A stretch of 64,000 bases of DNA from Valencia hispanica (lineage: Eukaryota > Chordata > Actinopteri > Cyprinodontiformes > Valenciidae), in contig OY747713.1 in the NCBI GenBank assembly GCA_963556495.2, positions 2,901,321 through 2,965,320 on the forward strand. The letters run 5' to 3'. The notes under the pieces are model-generated. The model was not told the origin of the DNA. It was given only the letters and a program-made list of their open reading frames with translations, and searched no databases. Position numbers and translations under genes: made by a program. Below are positions 23,124 to 33,239 of this stretch, piece after piece (positions within the stretch are counted from its first letter, which is position 1; the number at the start of each line of letters is the position of its first letter).

Positions 23124-23298
23124 ATGGAGAAGGGTAAGAAACGCCCCGGTGGCGCTGAGAAAGTGTGGCTCAACAAGCTGAAATCTCTGGAGGTGGAAGC
23201 TGCTAAATGTTTAAGGTTGACAGACCTGTTTGGTGCCGGGGTCGCCACCCCAGCAGCAGGTGCTGCTGCGCAAAGAGACGCAAGTGGAGACATCCATG
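23124..23298 (+). CDS. First coding exon of the hAT element's protein
   Basis: ATG at 23124 opens 58 codons that end at a canonical donor (CATG followed by GTAAGT at 23299). The peptide is basic at the start (MEKGKKRPGGAEKVW), then has a leucine and lysine-rich helix (LNKLKSLEVEAAKC) and an LTDLFGAG motif. It resembles the N-terminal exon of hAT-encoded proteins in other fish, where a zinc-finger and catalytic region follow in later exons. Those later exons are absent here. Upstream, 23030-23120 is GC-rich with GGGCGGGGCC and may have served as the element's promoter. In this copy the exon can only make a fragment or splice to outside sequence. Confidence 0.6.
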
Positions 23299-23468
23299 GT
23301 AAGTAACGTTAGCGTGGGGTTGGCTCGGCTACATTTTGAGACAAACCCAAAATAAATCATAAAACGGTTTTACATTGACCACGATGTGACCTGAATAACT
23401 GAATACTAAATGACAACATATTAGCCCAGAGTTGAAGGGCTGACTGTTGGCAGTTGGGGTTGATTTTG

Positions 23469-24258
23469 TTAAAGCTACATTGTGTATTTTTCTGAGTTAA
23501 TTCTTAGCAAAAACCCCTTTGTTCTTTCAAAAATATGTGCTCATTCATGTGTAATTACTTCCACCTACTAATGAAAGTATTCTTGTAAGTGTAGAATCTG
23601 CTATTGAGAATACATAGGAGCGAGTCGCTCGAATGGCTGAATCCATGTTGAGCCTCCATCTTTGAAATACATTCGCCAACGAGGGACATTCCTGGTAATT
23701 CTAGCTCCGCCTTTCGCGCTTTGGCTAAACTCAGTTGCACCGTGACGAATGCCAGAGGGAGATCGTCTACTCGCGACGCGGCAGACGTCTGACTATATAA
23801 CTAAATGAAATGTAGTTTTCTAAAGTACTAAAAACCCATTTGTTTAGAATTGCCTTTGAGTAAATGCTTGATGTCATATGTATGAAATGTGTTCATGCTC
23901 TCTTGCTTTTTTGATCTTTCTCTTGCTTTTTTGTGTATCGTGTGTAATGTGTGTTTCTTTTACTTTTAATTTCCATTGTTTTTTAAATCACCAAATCATG
24001 TAAAGCACCTTGAATTACCCTGCTGTTGAAAGTGTGCTATACAAATACAATTGCCTTGCCTAAAGTAACCTCATCACAGGAAGGAACACTGGAAGAAGTC
24101 GCAGTACTGGAAGCCATGTTAACCTGGGCATGAAACGGCCGCCGTAGGAGTTAAAACGCGCTCGGAATGGGGGAGGGTGGGAGGCGGGGCTAGAACGTAA
24201 TATTCAGGTGGTTGTTTCACCGCTAGATGGGAGAAGTTCTTACACAATGTAGCTTTAA
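23469..24258 (+). mobile_element. MITE nested in the hAT element
   Basis: The ends are inverted copies of each other: TTAAAGCTACATTGTGTA at 23469 and TACACAATGTAGCTTTAA ending at 24258. The outer TTAA at both ends could be a target duplication of piggyBac type or part of the terminus. The interior is non-coding, with an L2 3' fragment inserted at 23815-24062. Confidence 0.65.
23815..24062 (+). repeat. L2-clade LINE 3' tail nested in the MITE
   Basis: The end reads AAAGCACCTTGAATTACC, then GTGCTATACAAATACAATTG and CCTTGCCT, the same tail form as at 47660-47735 and, reversed, at 8192 and 29004. Only the last 250 bases of the element are present. It lies wholly inside the MITE, so it is the youngest of the three nested insertions. 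Confidence 0.7.
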
Positions 24259-25478
24259 ATAGGCCTATGCCAAATTGTGATACTTTCGGTTATCATTGTT
24301 CAGATGATTTAGCTAAGCTAGCTAACAGCTACTGCAGCGGTCTCTGGTTGCCATAGCAACAGCAAACATTAAGGGGAGACGCTACAGGTGAGTAGGGAAA
24401 AAAGTTAGCTTCATGATACCTTCATGAAACTTGACAAACTTATTCCTAGTATTAAAACAAACATGTTTTGTATTAGAAGTTTTGTTTAGATATGCAAATA
24501 AGGTGTAATCTGGTTAAAAATGTGCTAATTTGCACATATTTGTAAACGTATCATCTCAAAATTGGTGAGAGACAGATTGAATTTTTCTTTAATTTTCTAA
24601 TCATACACGTTATCAAAAACTTTTTACAGAGGGAAATAGGTTTATTTCATTTCATTACTTCATAAATCAAAAAACAGTGTAAGTAGCTCCAAAAAACTCC
24701 TTTTCGGCCTGTTTTTTTTAAAACACAAAATAGCACATATATATTTTTTAGAAGGATGTATTGACAAATCGCTCTGTATTTTTTTCCAGCTCATAGCACA
24801 GAACAATGGTGGAAAGTTTGGTGTATATAGCTATAACTGATTTCAAGATTATTCGTTCTGAATGTTGGAAAAAACTAATTTTGAGAAAAACGCAATTAAA
24901 GATTTGCATTAGATAATTTAATGCAATGTGAAGCACAAATGACCCTCAAATCCCTCGTTGCCTGTTTGTGATTGGTCATTAATTTAAACAGGCATACCAT
25001 TTTTGGACATTTTTCTTTTTACTTTTTCTTTTTTGGGGGCTTTTTGTTTAGACTGCTTCGCTTTAACAGGCAACCGGAAACAGTGAGACGGAAAATAGAA
25101 AGCCAAATCTGCTGTCGCACCCGCACTAAAATGATAAAAATAGTCGATTTTACAGGTGTTTCAGAGTTGTAGTTTGTTTTATTCTGAAAGCCAACATGTT
25201 AAGGATGTTAAATATCCACAAATCTCAAAATTGACCAGGTCACGAAAAATCCCTGTTTTTGCCTGTAGTGTCTTGCCTTAACATGAACTAATGTGTCAAG
25301 CCACATGTGCTTTATTTGTTAACTGCTATCAAGGAATATGACTCTCATTTGTACTGTAGTGTGCATGAGAGGAGATGCTGCGAGATTTGTGGACTTTTAT
25401 GTAGTGTCGGCTGATAATGTAGTGGGCTGGTCTGGACAGAAAATGCCAGGGCTGAATTTTTGTCCCAGTCCACCCCTG

Positions 25479-25486
25479 CTGAGAAG
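25479..25486 (+). repeat. Target-site duplication, right (CTGAGAAG)
   Basis: It is identical to the word at 22797-22804 and directly follows the terminal CCACCCCTG of the hAT element. Confidence 0.9.
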
Positions 25487-27005
25487 TGAAGCTCTGGATC
25501 TACTGCTCCTAAGATGTGAATCAGGACTAAAACAACCAGATCCTGGATTCAAGGAGATGAAATGAGCTTCTTTTGTGGGGTCCGATCCGGATGAGATCCT
25601 GGACCCAGAACTGAGAGGAGATGGACGGATGGATGAATGGATGGATGGAACCGGATGATCAGGAAAACTTAAACCTTCCCTCATTTCTAATTTTATTCCA
25701 GGAAATTTTCCCTCATGGCCAAAACATGTTTATTTCTTTAATGAGGGATGAAAACTAAATAAAACCGACAATAATATAAATAATAAACTTTTCCAACCGG
25801 ATGCTGCCCATCTGACCCGTTTAGCTCGTCCCCCTCGAACAACACCGAAGCTGCGGTGGAACAATGACAATAATCTATATCTATAAAGCCAGACCCGCTC
25901 ATTATTTCCACCAAGGATTGTTGAACTCCGTGACGGTTTGTGGTCTGTGGGCCCCAAACGCATCAGAACCACACATGAAGTCATAAGTGTGTTTTTTCCT
26001 GGGAAATTCCTGCTGCCTCGGGCGCAGGCTGAGGTCACAGACACCATGAGGTCAATAAACACCCCCACTCCCAAACATGTCAGCAGACAGCCTCCCGTCC
26101 ATCAGCAGATATCTGATCCGACAAGTTCAACCATGTCGTTCCGTCAGGCTCCCGGAGACAAATCCTTCTTTTATTTAGTAAATGTCTAAAGCTGGTTGAG
26201 GTGTAAACCTGCTGCGCCAAGGTCAAAGATGTTGAGGGGGCTGAACAACAAAAGGTCATCTACGAAACAGAGAAGGCTCAAAGTTTAACCCGGTAATAGT
26301 AAGATTATATATTCATCTAAAGCAACGGTCACAAAGGTTCTGATGAATTGTGGGTTTGTACGAATCTCCTAGTTCTGAAGAAATCTGGAGTTCGTAGACT
26401 ATGCGTGGGGGGGCATAGTTTCCGAGAGTCTTTTTTTAGTGAGTTGGTGCGGCTGCTGTACAATTCCCAAGGGTAACTTGAGGTAGGCCTATTCTAGAGA
26501 GAATGATAATAACTAGAAAAAGCTGTTATGTGCATTAATGCTGTAATGCTGAATGTATTGGCATGAAATTCTCTTAAAATTGTTGAAAATAATAGCTGAA
26601 AATCTCCCTTTTGAAGCTTCAGCTGAAGGACATAAGTATGAAGTTGGACTGTAAAGTGCTTAAGATAGTTGAAATGGCTGCTTGGTCACATCGGCTTAAA
26701 GCTAACAATCTTTCCCACCATATTCTGTTTAGTTTGTTGCAAAATAATGAAAGCTGAACGAGTGACAAGAATTTGTTTGAAGTCAGAAGAACTTCTGAAA
26801 ACTAGAGTGCACCCTCTGAGCCGTTGCCGGGGCAACCCATTATAAAAAGCCTGAGAGCTGAAAAGTTTGAATGTTTTTTAATCGATCAAATCTCAAAAAG
26901 GGTAAAAGATATGAAAATTCTGAATAATACTGTAACAGCCCAATCTGTTGTGACTAATTGTAAGTTTTAATCATGTTTCTAGCTGAAAGTATGCAGGAGC
27001 AATTA
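25487..27005. other. Intergenic, nothing recognised
   Basis: There is a short GGAT run at 25621-25650. Open stretches at 25730-26190 have no domain I can name. No repeat family was recognised with confidence. Confidence 0.4.
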
Positions 27006-27008
27006 ATG

Positions 27009-27568
27009 TCAGGTTACGGTTTCAAGGAGGACCCAAATGCAGAACGTTTAAGAACTCTGATTTAACTAAATAATAAATTGCAAACTTACAGATAATCACG
27101 AGGAAACCAGGGAACATGGAGACCAGGGAACGCGGGAAGACAGACCAGGAATGAACAGGGAAGGCAGGAACCAGGAAGGGAAGAATGACAACGAACCAGC
27201 GAGTTGTGACTGAGTGAGAACCGAATATATACTGAGGGGAGAGTGAGGATGTGAACAGAGAAGGAGCAGGAGACCAATTAGTGAAAGCAGATGCAGGTGA
27301 GGCCAATGAGTGAAACTGGGTAAGGAGCAGAGTGGCAGGGAGACGAGAAAGGCAAGGAAAACAGAAAACTCTTAAGAAACTAGAAACTATCTAAAGAGAT
27401 AAAATAAGGAAACACAAATAGGAAGGTGGACATAGACAGAGGTGAAAACATCTAAGAGCCAGGAGAAATACAGAAACCAGGAAGTGCCCGAAATAAATAC
27501 ATAAATATAATAATTAAACTGAATAACGAAAACTACTAACTTGAAACACCAAATCCTAAGACCATGAT
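27009..27568 (-). repeat. Gypsy-like LTR (minus strand)
   Basis: Read on the minus strand, a G-rich tract (CTTGGGGGGGGTTCTA, about 27567-27583) resembles a polypurine tract directly before an LTR. The LTR would begin TATCATGGTCTTAGG and end GAAACCGTAACCTGACA near 27009. Fish Gypsy-like elements commonly have this arrangement, with LTRs that start TGTCATGG and end with a CATTTGGGTCC block, which is present here at 27029-27039. The first bases are altered from TG to TA, and no target duplication was found, so the copy is old or damaged. The internal region of such an element would lie at higher coordinates, where the minisatellite sits. Confidence 0.45.
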
Positions 27569-27707
27569 AGAACCCCCCCCAAGGGCAGATACCAGACGCC
27601 CCTAGCAGTCCAAGAAAAACAAAAAACCAACCCAAACCAGGGTGGGTGGAGGGGGCCTGAGAAGGAGGGCAAGAGTCCAAAAACAAACAACAAAAGGCTA
27701 AAGTCCT

Positions 27708-29000
27708 GAGGCCTGCGACGAAGGAGCAGGAACCTAGGAGGCCTGCGACGAAGGAGCAGGAACCTGTGAGGCCTGCGACGAAGGAGCAGGAACCTGGGAG
27801 GCCTGCGACGAAGGAGCAGGAACCTGGGAGGCCTGCGACGAAGGAGCAGGAACCTGGGAGGCCTGCGACGAAGAAGCAGGAACCTGGGAGGCCTGCGACG
27901 AAGAAGCAGGAACCTGGGAGGCCTGCGACGAAGGAGCAGGAACCTGGGAGGCCTGCGACGAAGAAGCAGGAACCTGGGAGGCCTGCGACGAAGGTGCAGG
28001 AGATGAGGAGGCCTGCGACGAAGGTGCAGGAGACGAGGAAGCCTGCGACAAGGAACCAGGAGACGAGGAGGCCTGCGATGGAGGAGCAGGAACCTGGGAG
28101 GCCGGCGACGAAGGAGCAGGAACCTGGGAGGCCTGCGACGAAGGTGCAGGAGACGAGGAGGCCTGCGACGAGGAACCAGGAGACGAGGAGGCCTGCGACG
28201 AAGGAGCAGGAACCTGGGAGACCTGCGACGAAGGTGCAGGAGAGGAGGAGGCCTGCGACGGAGGAGCAGGAACCTGGGAGGCCTGCGACGAAGGTGCAGG
28301 AGATGAGGAGGCCTGCGACGAAGGTGCAGGAGACGAGGAGGCCTGCGACGAGGAACCAGGAGACGAGGAGGCCTGCGACGAAGGAGCAGGAACCTGGGAG
28401 ACCTGCGACGAAGGTGCAGGAGAGGAGGAGGCCTGCGACGGAGGAGCAGGAACCTGGGAGGCCTGCGACGAAGGTGCAGGAACCTGGGAGGCCGGCGACG
28501 AAGGAGCAGGAACCTGGGAGGCCTGCGACGAAGGTGCAGGAACCTGGGAGGCCGGCGACGAAGGAGCAGGAACCTGGGAGGCCTGCGACGGAGGAGCAGG
28601 AGACGAGGAGGCCTGAGACGAGGAACCAGGAGACGAGGAGGCCTGCGACGAGAAACCAGGAGACGAGGAGGCCTGCGACGGAGGAGCAGGAACCTGGGAG
28701 GCCGGCGACGAAGGTGCAGGAGACGAGGAGGCCTGCCACGAGGAACCAGGAGACGAGGAGGCCTGCTACGAGGAACCAGGAGATGAGGAGGCCTGCGACG
28801 GAGGAGCAGGAACCTGGGAGGCCTGCGACGAAGGAGCAGGAACCTGGGAGGCCTGCGACGGAGTAGCAGGAGACGAGGAGGCCTGAGACGAGGAACCAGG
28901 AGACGAGGAGGCCTGCGACGAGGAATCAGGAGACGAGGAGGCCTGCGACGGAGGAGCAGGAACCTGGGAGGCCGGCGACGGAAGAGCAGGAGACGAGGAG
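27708..29000 (+). repeat. 30-bp minisatellite, about 43 units
   Basis: The unit is GAGGCCTGCGACGAAGGAGC plus AGGAACCTGG, with variants ending GGAGACGAG and a version with GAGGAACCAG. Because the unit is 30 bases and lacks stops, at least four of six frames stay open for 100-480 codons (for example RPATKEQEPG repeated on +, VAGLPGSCSF and RRRPPRFLLL on -). I do not call these genes. A block of five units at 28141-28290 is repeated 180 bases later at 28321-28470, including its private variants, so six-unit segments have duplicated recently. It begins about 125 bases beyond the Gypsy-like polypurine tract and ends exactly where the L2 element begins. Confidence 0.95.
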
Positions 29001-29003
29001 GCA

Positions 29004-31013
29004 AGGCAAGTTTATTTGTATAGCACGATTCATGTTACAAGACAATCCAAAGTGCTTTACATAAAACATCAAAAGCATTACAGCAGGGTGCAGAAAAAGC
29101 AAAAGTACAGGAAAAAAAACCCATGAATTAAAATGAGAAAAAAAAAATCTTAAAAGAATCTTAAAAGAAGCCGTGCAGATTTAAAACTTAGAATAAAAAC
29201 CTAATCAAAAGCAGCTGAGAACAGGTGGGTCTTTAACCAGGATTTAAATAAACTGAGTGTTTCAGCTGATCTGAGGCTTTCTGGGAGTTTGTTCCAGACA
29301 TGTGGAGCATAGAAGCTGAATGCAGCTTCTCCATGTCTGGTTCTGACTCTGGGAACTGATAAAAGAGCGGATCCAGATGACCTGAGGGGTCGAGTAGGTT
29401 CATACTGGGTCAGGAGATCACCGATGTATTTTGGTCCTAAACCATTCTGAGCTTTATAGACCAGCAGCAGAACTTTGAAGTCTATCCTCTGACAGACAGG
29501 CAGCCAGTGTAAAGACCTCAGAGCTGGACTGATGTGGTCCACTTTTTTGGTTTTAGTGAGAACTTGAGCAGCAGAGTTCTGGATGAGCTGCAGTTTCCTA
29601 ATTGATTTTTTAGGTAGACCTGTAAAGACGCTGTTACAATAATCAAGCCGACTAAAGATGAACGCATGGACTAGTTTTTCCAGGTCCTGCTGACACATCA
29701 GATCTTTTATCCTTGAGATATTCTTAAGGTGATAGTAAGCTGATTTTGTGATTGCCCTAATGTGTTTTTCAAAGTTTAGGTCTGAGTCCATCACTATACC
29801 CAGATTTCTGACATGGTTGGTGGTTTTTAGGTGTATGGACTGAAGCCCTGTGGTGACCTTCAATCTTTTCTCTTTAGCTCCAAAGACAATTACCTCAGTT
29901 TTGTTTTTGTTCAACTGCAGAAAATTGCAGCACATCCAGTCAGTAATTTCCTCAATGCATTTGCCAAGAGCCTGTACAGGCCCTTGGTCTTCTGGTGACA
30001 TTCTAATATATATCTGTGTGTCATCTGCGTAGCTATGGTAACTTATATTGTTATTTATTACCTGTGCCAGTGGGAGCATACAGATGTTAAACAGAAGAGG
30101 TCCCAGGATGGAACCCTGGGGAACTCCACATGTATTTCCCGTCTGCTCAGATGTAAAGTTACCTATTGACACAAAGTACTTCCTGCTCTCTAAGTACGTT
30201 TTGAACCAGTTTAGTACAGTGCCAGAGAAACCCACCCAGTTCTCCAGTCGTTTGAGTAAAATAATGTGGTCAACTGTATCAAATGCAGCACTGAGATCCA
30301 GTAAAACTAACACTGACTTTTTTCCACTGTCAGTATTCAAACGGATGTCATTGATGACTTTGGTCAGAGCAGTCTCAGTGCTGTGGTGCTGTCTAAAACC
30401 TGACTGAAAGACGTCATAGTAGTTGCTTTGTCTTAAGAAGTCATTTAGCTGATGAAAAACAGCCTTTTCAATGATCTTACTTAAAAATGGAAGATTGGAG
30501 ATGGGCCTGTAGTTGTTCATTTGTGTCTTGTCCAGATTGTCTCTTTTCAGGAGGGGTTTAATTACAGCTGTTTTCAGGGGCTCTGGGAAAACACCCGACA
30601 TTAAAGATGAGTTCACAATCTGTAACAGATCTGACTCCAAGATCTTTGAGACCTTCTTGAAAAAGCCTGTGGGCAGGATGTCTAAGCAGCAAGAGGAGTT
30701 CAGTTGATGTAAGATGTCCTCCAGATCTTTGCTGTTTATGAGATAAAACTGTTTCATGGTGTTTTAACGGATAACCTGAACCTGCCGTTGATGAACCAAC
30801 CGCTTGTCTAATATTTTGGATTTTGTCTGTGAAGAATTTGGCAAAGTCATTGCAGGCCTTGGTGGAATAGAGTTCAGGTGCTACTGACACAGGAGAGTTT
30901 GTTAGCCTGTCGACTACAGCAAATAATGTGCGAGCACTATGACTATTTCTGGTGATGATGTCAGAAAAATATGACTTCCTTGCATTCCTCAGTTGTAAGT
31001 TAGACCATGACAA
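29004..31013 (-). mobile_element. L2-clade LINE, 5'-truncated, near intact 3' part
   Basis: The element is on the minus strand. Its 3' end at 29004 has the GCCTTGCC tail seen in other copies here. It contains the linker before the reverse transcriptase (LRNARKSYFSDII, FAKFFTDKIQNIR at 31000-30810), the whole reverse transcriptase and the C-terminal domain. The endonuclease and first open frame are missing. A frameshift near 30760 separates the linker from the main frame. It abuts the 30-bp minisatellite directly. I saw no target duplication. Confidence 0.85.
29201..30757 (-). CDS. L2 LINE reverse transcriptase, 518 codons, open
   Basis: This is the longest convincing protein-coding frame in the window. 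In order it shows NYRPISNLP (residues 82-90), QSGFRQHHSTE (118-128), the catalytic LLDLSAAFDTVDH (152-164), GVPQGSILGP (211-220) and the active-site YADD (243-246). A KTEVIVFG block, the NLGIVMDSDLNFEKHI block, LVHAFIFSRLDYCNS and a C-terminal FYAPHVWNKLPESLR complete the usual L2-clade layout. All catalytic aspartates are present and no internal stop occurs. The Met at 30757 is not the native start, since the frame upstream has been lost to an indel and the endonuclease is gone. The protein would copy RNA at a nicked target, but this copy lacks the nicking domain and cannot be autonomous. Confidence 0.85.
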   Translation of the reverse strand: MKQFYLINSKDLEDILHQLNSSCCLDILPTGFFKKVSKILESDLLQIVNSSLMSGVFPEPLKTAVIKPLLKRDNLDKTQMNNYRPISNLPFLSKIIEKAVFHQLNDFLRQSNYYDVFQSGFRQHHSTETALTKVINDIRLNTDSGKKSVLVLLDLSAAFDTVDHIILLKRLENWVGFSGTVLNWFKTYLESRKYFVSIGNFTSEQTGNTCGVPQGSILGPLLFNICMLPLAQVINNNISYHSYADDTQIYIRMSPEDQGPVQALGKCIEEITDWMCCNFLQLNKNKTEVIVFGAKEKRLKVTTGLQSIHLKTTNHVRNLGIVMDSDLNFEKHIRAITKSAYYHLKNISRIKDLMCQQDLEKLVHAFIFSRLDYCNSVFTGLPKKSIRKLQLIQNSAAQVLTKTKKVDHISPALRSLHWLPVCQRIDFKVLLLVYKAQNGLGPKYIGDLLTQYEPTRPLRSSGSALLSVPRVRTRHGEAAFSFYAPHVWNKLPESLRSAETLSLFKSWLKTHLFSAAFD

Positions 31014-31362
31014 TTAAAGCCAAAAGAGGCGGAAGTTTTTGTAGAATTTTCAGGAATTGCCATTCATTTCAACGGGCCAAAAAAATCAATAAAAATGATC
31101 AATTACTTGAAAATGGTAGAAGATGTCGACAAGAAAAATCCTAGCAGGAATGTCCTGAATGAGCTGAATGTTATGATACCAGAAGGGCTGAGGTATTATC
31201 AATGGTGAGAGAGAAACTGTCAGATTTTGAGAGAGAATGAGGTGATTTTCTGTTCTCATGTTCTTTGTGAGGGTTTCTTGGAACGTTCCTACAGTATCCT
31301 GACGGCCATCTTGTGAATATTGTTGTCCTAAGGTGGCCGTACAGCACCCCTACGAGCAGGGG
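31014..31362. other. Unassigned flank of the L2 element
   Basis: No gene or repeat was recognised. It separates the L2 truncation point from the hAT-like end at 31363. Confidence 0.4.
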
Positions 31363-31420
31363 CGCTGCTAAGGATTTTGGGCCCCATGAAAAGAATCTTG
31401 GCAGGGCCCCCAACACAACT
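31363..31420 (+). repeat. hAT-like terminus fragment
   Basis: CAGGGGCGCTGCTAAGGATT followed by TTGGGCCCC resembles the 5' end of a hAT element. No matching right end with an 8-base duplication was found, so it may be a truncated insertion. Confidence 0.35.
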
Positions 31421-33239
31421 GAGAAATGTTTTCATATTAATTTACATAACATCATGCGCTTTTATGGTATTTTGACTATCATTCTCATATATTTAAGTCA
31501 ATCAGACAATTGAACTCCATCCCATGTCCACACCTGTAATTTGTCGTCTGTAATACTGCACTACTTCAGTACCTACTGTATAATGTATATACTGGGCATA
31601 GCTGTACATGTGTCATATAGTATATTCACTGATATTTATATTTGTATGTACTGTACATATTTGTACTGTGCATTGATGATAAAGTTAATCTAATCTAACC
31701 TAATATTTTTAACATGACAGTTGAAATGTAACTGAAACACTGAACACTCTTAAAACAATGAAATGTATTTATATTTATTTGCTTTAACACTGATACTGAA
31801 ATTTCAAAATAAAACTCTTCAATTTAAAAAACAGGAATTACAATCTGTGGTGAAAAAAAAAAACTCAGCAAGAAAACACCACCATAAAACAAAATGGCCG
31901 TATAAAATTTATAATAATTTAATGCAGAACTTGCACAGCATTTCCTACAGCCAATCTTTTCCACTCTACAGATGCCTCTTCTATTTTGTATCACTTTCAG
32001 ACATGAATGTGTTGCCATTAAACCAATACTAATACAATAATCACCTTCTTCTTCATGTGGGAGCGCAGGGGCGGATTCAGGGGATGCTGGAGTCAGGGGT
32101 TGGGAGACAGCCGGACCAGTTGCTGCTGCTGGTTCGCTTGACTCTGTCCAGATCGAGGCACGATTTTGACAAAGTGCGTTTGACTGCATTGAACATTTAA
32201 CTAAAACTGCGTATTATTATATTTTCCAGCGTTTTCTTGGCCTAACATGGGGAGAAAATTGAGTTCTCTCATCGTGCACTTTTAACACTAGAACGGGCAC
32301 CAGCAGTCATTTTAACCGCAACATTTAAACTTATGGTAATTATCTTAAACACTAGAACCAACGAAGAAATCATTTTGACCGTTTCCAAAATTGTATTTAC
32401 TTTCACATGATCTGATCCAGAACGTCGGCAAACTACATTTAAACAGCGCAAAATCCTGTGCGGTCAGAATGAGCGCCTGTGGACGTGATAGAAATTATCA
32501 TATTTCAGTTTTTTCACACAATAAATATTCAAACTAGTTTTAATGAAAATTCACTAGTTCTAAGAAAAGTCAGGGACCAGCAAGGCTTCATGATTTAATT
32601 TGACAAAGTTGTTGAATATGCACATTTCAAACCGTTCGAAATGACCGCCTGTGGACATTTGAGTATAAAGTGCATTGCAGAACGATCGAGACATCATTTT
32701 GATAGAGGCAAGGCCAATGTCCTACGTTTCTGAACTCACCGTACATTTCGAACGTTCCTTGAATGCACCACAGGTGTGTGATGCAGCGTAATAGACGAGC
32801 TTCTGCCTTAATTCCCGTTGAAAGGTCGTTTTTATATACATGCAGGTTTATTTTTTTACTTTTGAATTAACATTAACTGCAAAACAACTTCGTTTGTGAG
32901 TGGGTGAAATAAACCGAATAAAGGTTTATGATTGGTCAGTGGACGTACTCTGATCATGCAGCGTACACATGCGCAGATCATTCCCTTTCTGAGCGTCGGG
33001 AAGGAGCAAGCTGGGTCTCTAAAATGCAGGAAATATCAAGTTTCACAGAAAGTAGCTAAGGGCAAAGGAGTAGGTTTTATTTTGAGATTGGTGGGGACAC
33101 AAAAGTGCTCTCCAAGGCAGCACTCTTGAAAGTTGAATTTTTTTGCATTAGCAATCATAATTTCACATTATGCAGATGTGCTGCTCTCTCCAGGTGGATC
33201 AGATTCCTTAGGAATCAACCACAATATAAATTTGACAAC
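31421..33239. other. Intergenic, possible piggyBac-type motifs
   Basis: The motif CACTAGAAC follows TTAA or TTAAA near 32284 and 32345. Its inverted form ACTAGTTC occurs near 32553, with nearby repeats of GACCGCCTGTGGAC-like words (32470, 32645). This recalls piggyBac-type ends and subterminal repeats, but no transposase is visible. The rest is AT-rich and unassigned. Confidence 0.3.

Larger units (their letters stand above)
22805..25478 (+). mobile_element. Complete hAT-type insertion, transposase lost
   Basis: The element has perfect 14-base terminal inverted repeats (CAGGGGTGGACTGG and its complement) and is flanked by identical 8-base duplications, so both ends are original. It is 2,674 bases long. 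Near the 5' end it keeps one coding exon (23124-23298) with a good splice donor. No transposase catalytic or dimerisation region is visible downstream, so the element looks non-autonomous. It carries a MITE (23469-24258), and that MITE carries an L2 fragment (23815-24062). The remaining interior (24260-25400) is AT-rich with no feature I recognise. From memory, this terminus and exon type belong to fish hAT elements with an N-terminal TTF/zinc-finger protein. Confidence 0.85.

Noticed and set aside
27387..29004. Open frames of 366-482 codons across the 30-bp minisatellite
   Set aside because: The 30-base unit has no stop in several frames on both strands at once. This is expected of the repeat and is not evidence of a protein.
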